This document shows positions 63,862-64,000 of a DNA stretch of 64,000 nucleotides, piece after piece. Below the pieces are notes generated by a model, which saw only the letters and a list, made by a program, of their open reading frames with translations, searched no databases and was not told the origin of the DNA. The DNA comes from Flavimaribacter sediminis (lineage in GTDB: Bacteria; Pseudomonadota; Alphaproteobacteria; Rhizobiales; Rhizobiaceae), in contig NZ_JAICBX010000006.1 in NCBI RefSeq assembly GCF_019492055.1, positions 1 through 64,000 of the forward strand. The letters run 5' to 3'. Position numbers and translations under genes: made by a program. Numbering within the stretch: position 1 is the first letter of the stretch; the number at the start of each line of letters is the position of its first letter.

Positions 63862-64000
63862 CTAATCAGGGAGGACATCCCCTGGCCTATCAAACTGTTG
63901 GGCTTTCTCCTCAACCTCATCGATGTCCTGAGTTTGAATTGAGACATTCGACAGCATCGCCTCTTCCGAATGCTCTGATTGATTTAAGAAGCCACGAAGC
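63862..64000 (-). CDS. C-terminal end of an unidentified gene (partial at window edge)
   Basis: A minus-strand frame enters from the window end and stops at TAG 63864-63862; its last 45 residues include LRGFLNQSEHSEEAMLSNV and end FDRPGDVLPD. It is hydrophilic and acidic. It is 90 bases upstream of the matrixin gene on the same strand and may be the preceding operon member; nothing more can be said. Confidence 0.4.
   Translation of the reverse strand, partial: LRGFLNQSEHSEEAMLSNVSIQTQDIDEVEEKAQQFDRPGDVLPD

Overview
The window looks like chromosome of an alphaproteobacterium of the order Hyphomicrobiales (Rhizobiales). The main evidence is the housekeeping block from about 24 to 44 kb. It holds nadK, prfB with its programmed frameshift, mrcA (PBP1A), an AMIN-domain amidase, RNase E with a long acidic insert, a DsbA-like protein, aroQ-accB-accC-aat, a DUF2155 protein, the NDUFA12-like complex I subunit and gatB. 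This order is typical of rhizobia and relatives. A FixK/FNR-type box and a CyoABCD quinol oxidase fit an aerobic to microaerobic lifestyle. The species cannot be told from sequence alone.

Layout. 1-11 kb: an IS630-type transposase tail, then a minus-strand catabolic operon (gamma-glutamyltransferase, peptide-type ABC importer, PPOX flavoprotein, DUF917 protein, class III CoA-transferase, and a DapA-like gene broken by an in-frame TGA). It faces a divergent IclR regulator, and two matching 19-bp palindromes lie in the shared control region. 12-16 kb: an App1-type phosphatase and a TRAP dicarboxylate-type transporter. 16-19 kb: a beta-propeller gene, a TPR regulator with two winged-helix domains, a small membrane protein and a DUF899 thioredoxin-like protein. 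19.4-23.9 kb: an AT-rich accessory segment with a proteasome-beta-like hydrolase, an IS3 remnant, a MerR-DUF433/DUF5615 toxin-antitoxin pair and orphan genes, ending at a tRNA-Thr gene. 24-44 kb: the core block. 44-48 kb: cyoABCD. 48-51.5 kb: a carbamoyltransferase/SxtJ/DUF5989/SGNH-hydrolase module. 51.7-58.5 kb: a GT39-like membrane glycosyltransferase, an acyl-CoA synthetase, a kinase-fold/TolB-like/TPR fusion protein and a nitroreductase. 58.5-64 kb: a glycine-zipper lipoprotein, a Sel1-repeat gene interrupted by TAA, a stretch of degenerate direct repeats, and a compact minus-strand operon.

The most unusual parts are: the right-end operon, which pairs a matrixin-type zinc protease with a DRGH nuclease and a single-pass coiled-coil protein, none of the two enzymes having a signal peptide; the kinase-fold protein carrying the C-terminal module normally found on adenylate cyclases; and the lone proteasome-beta-like protein whose Thr1/Asp17/Lys33 spacing matches the classical triad exactly. 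All functional statements are from reading the sequence; no database search was run.
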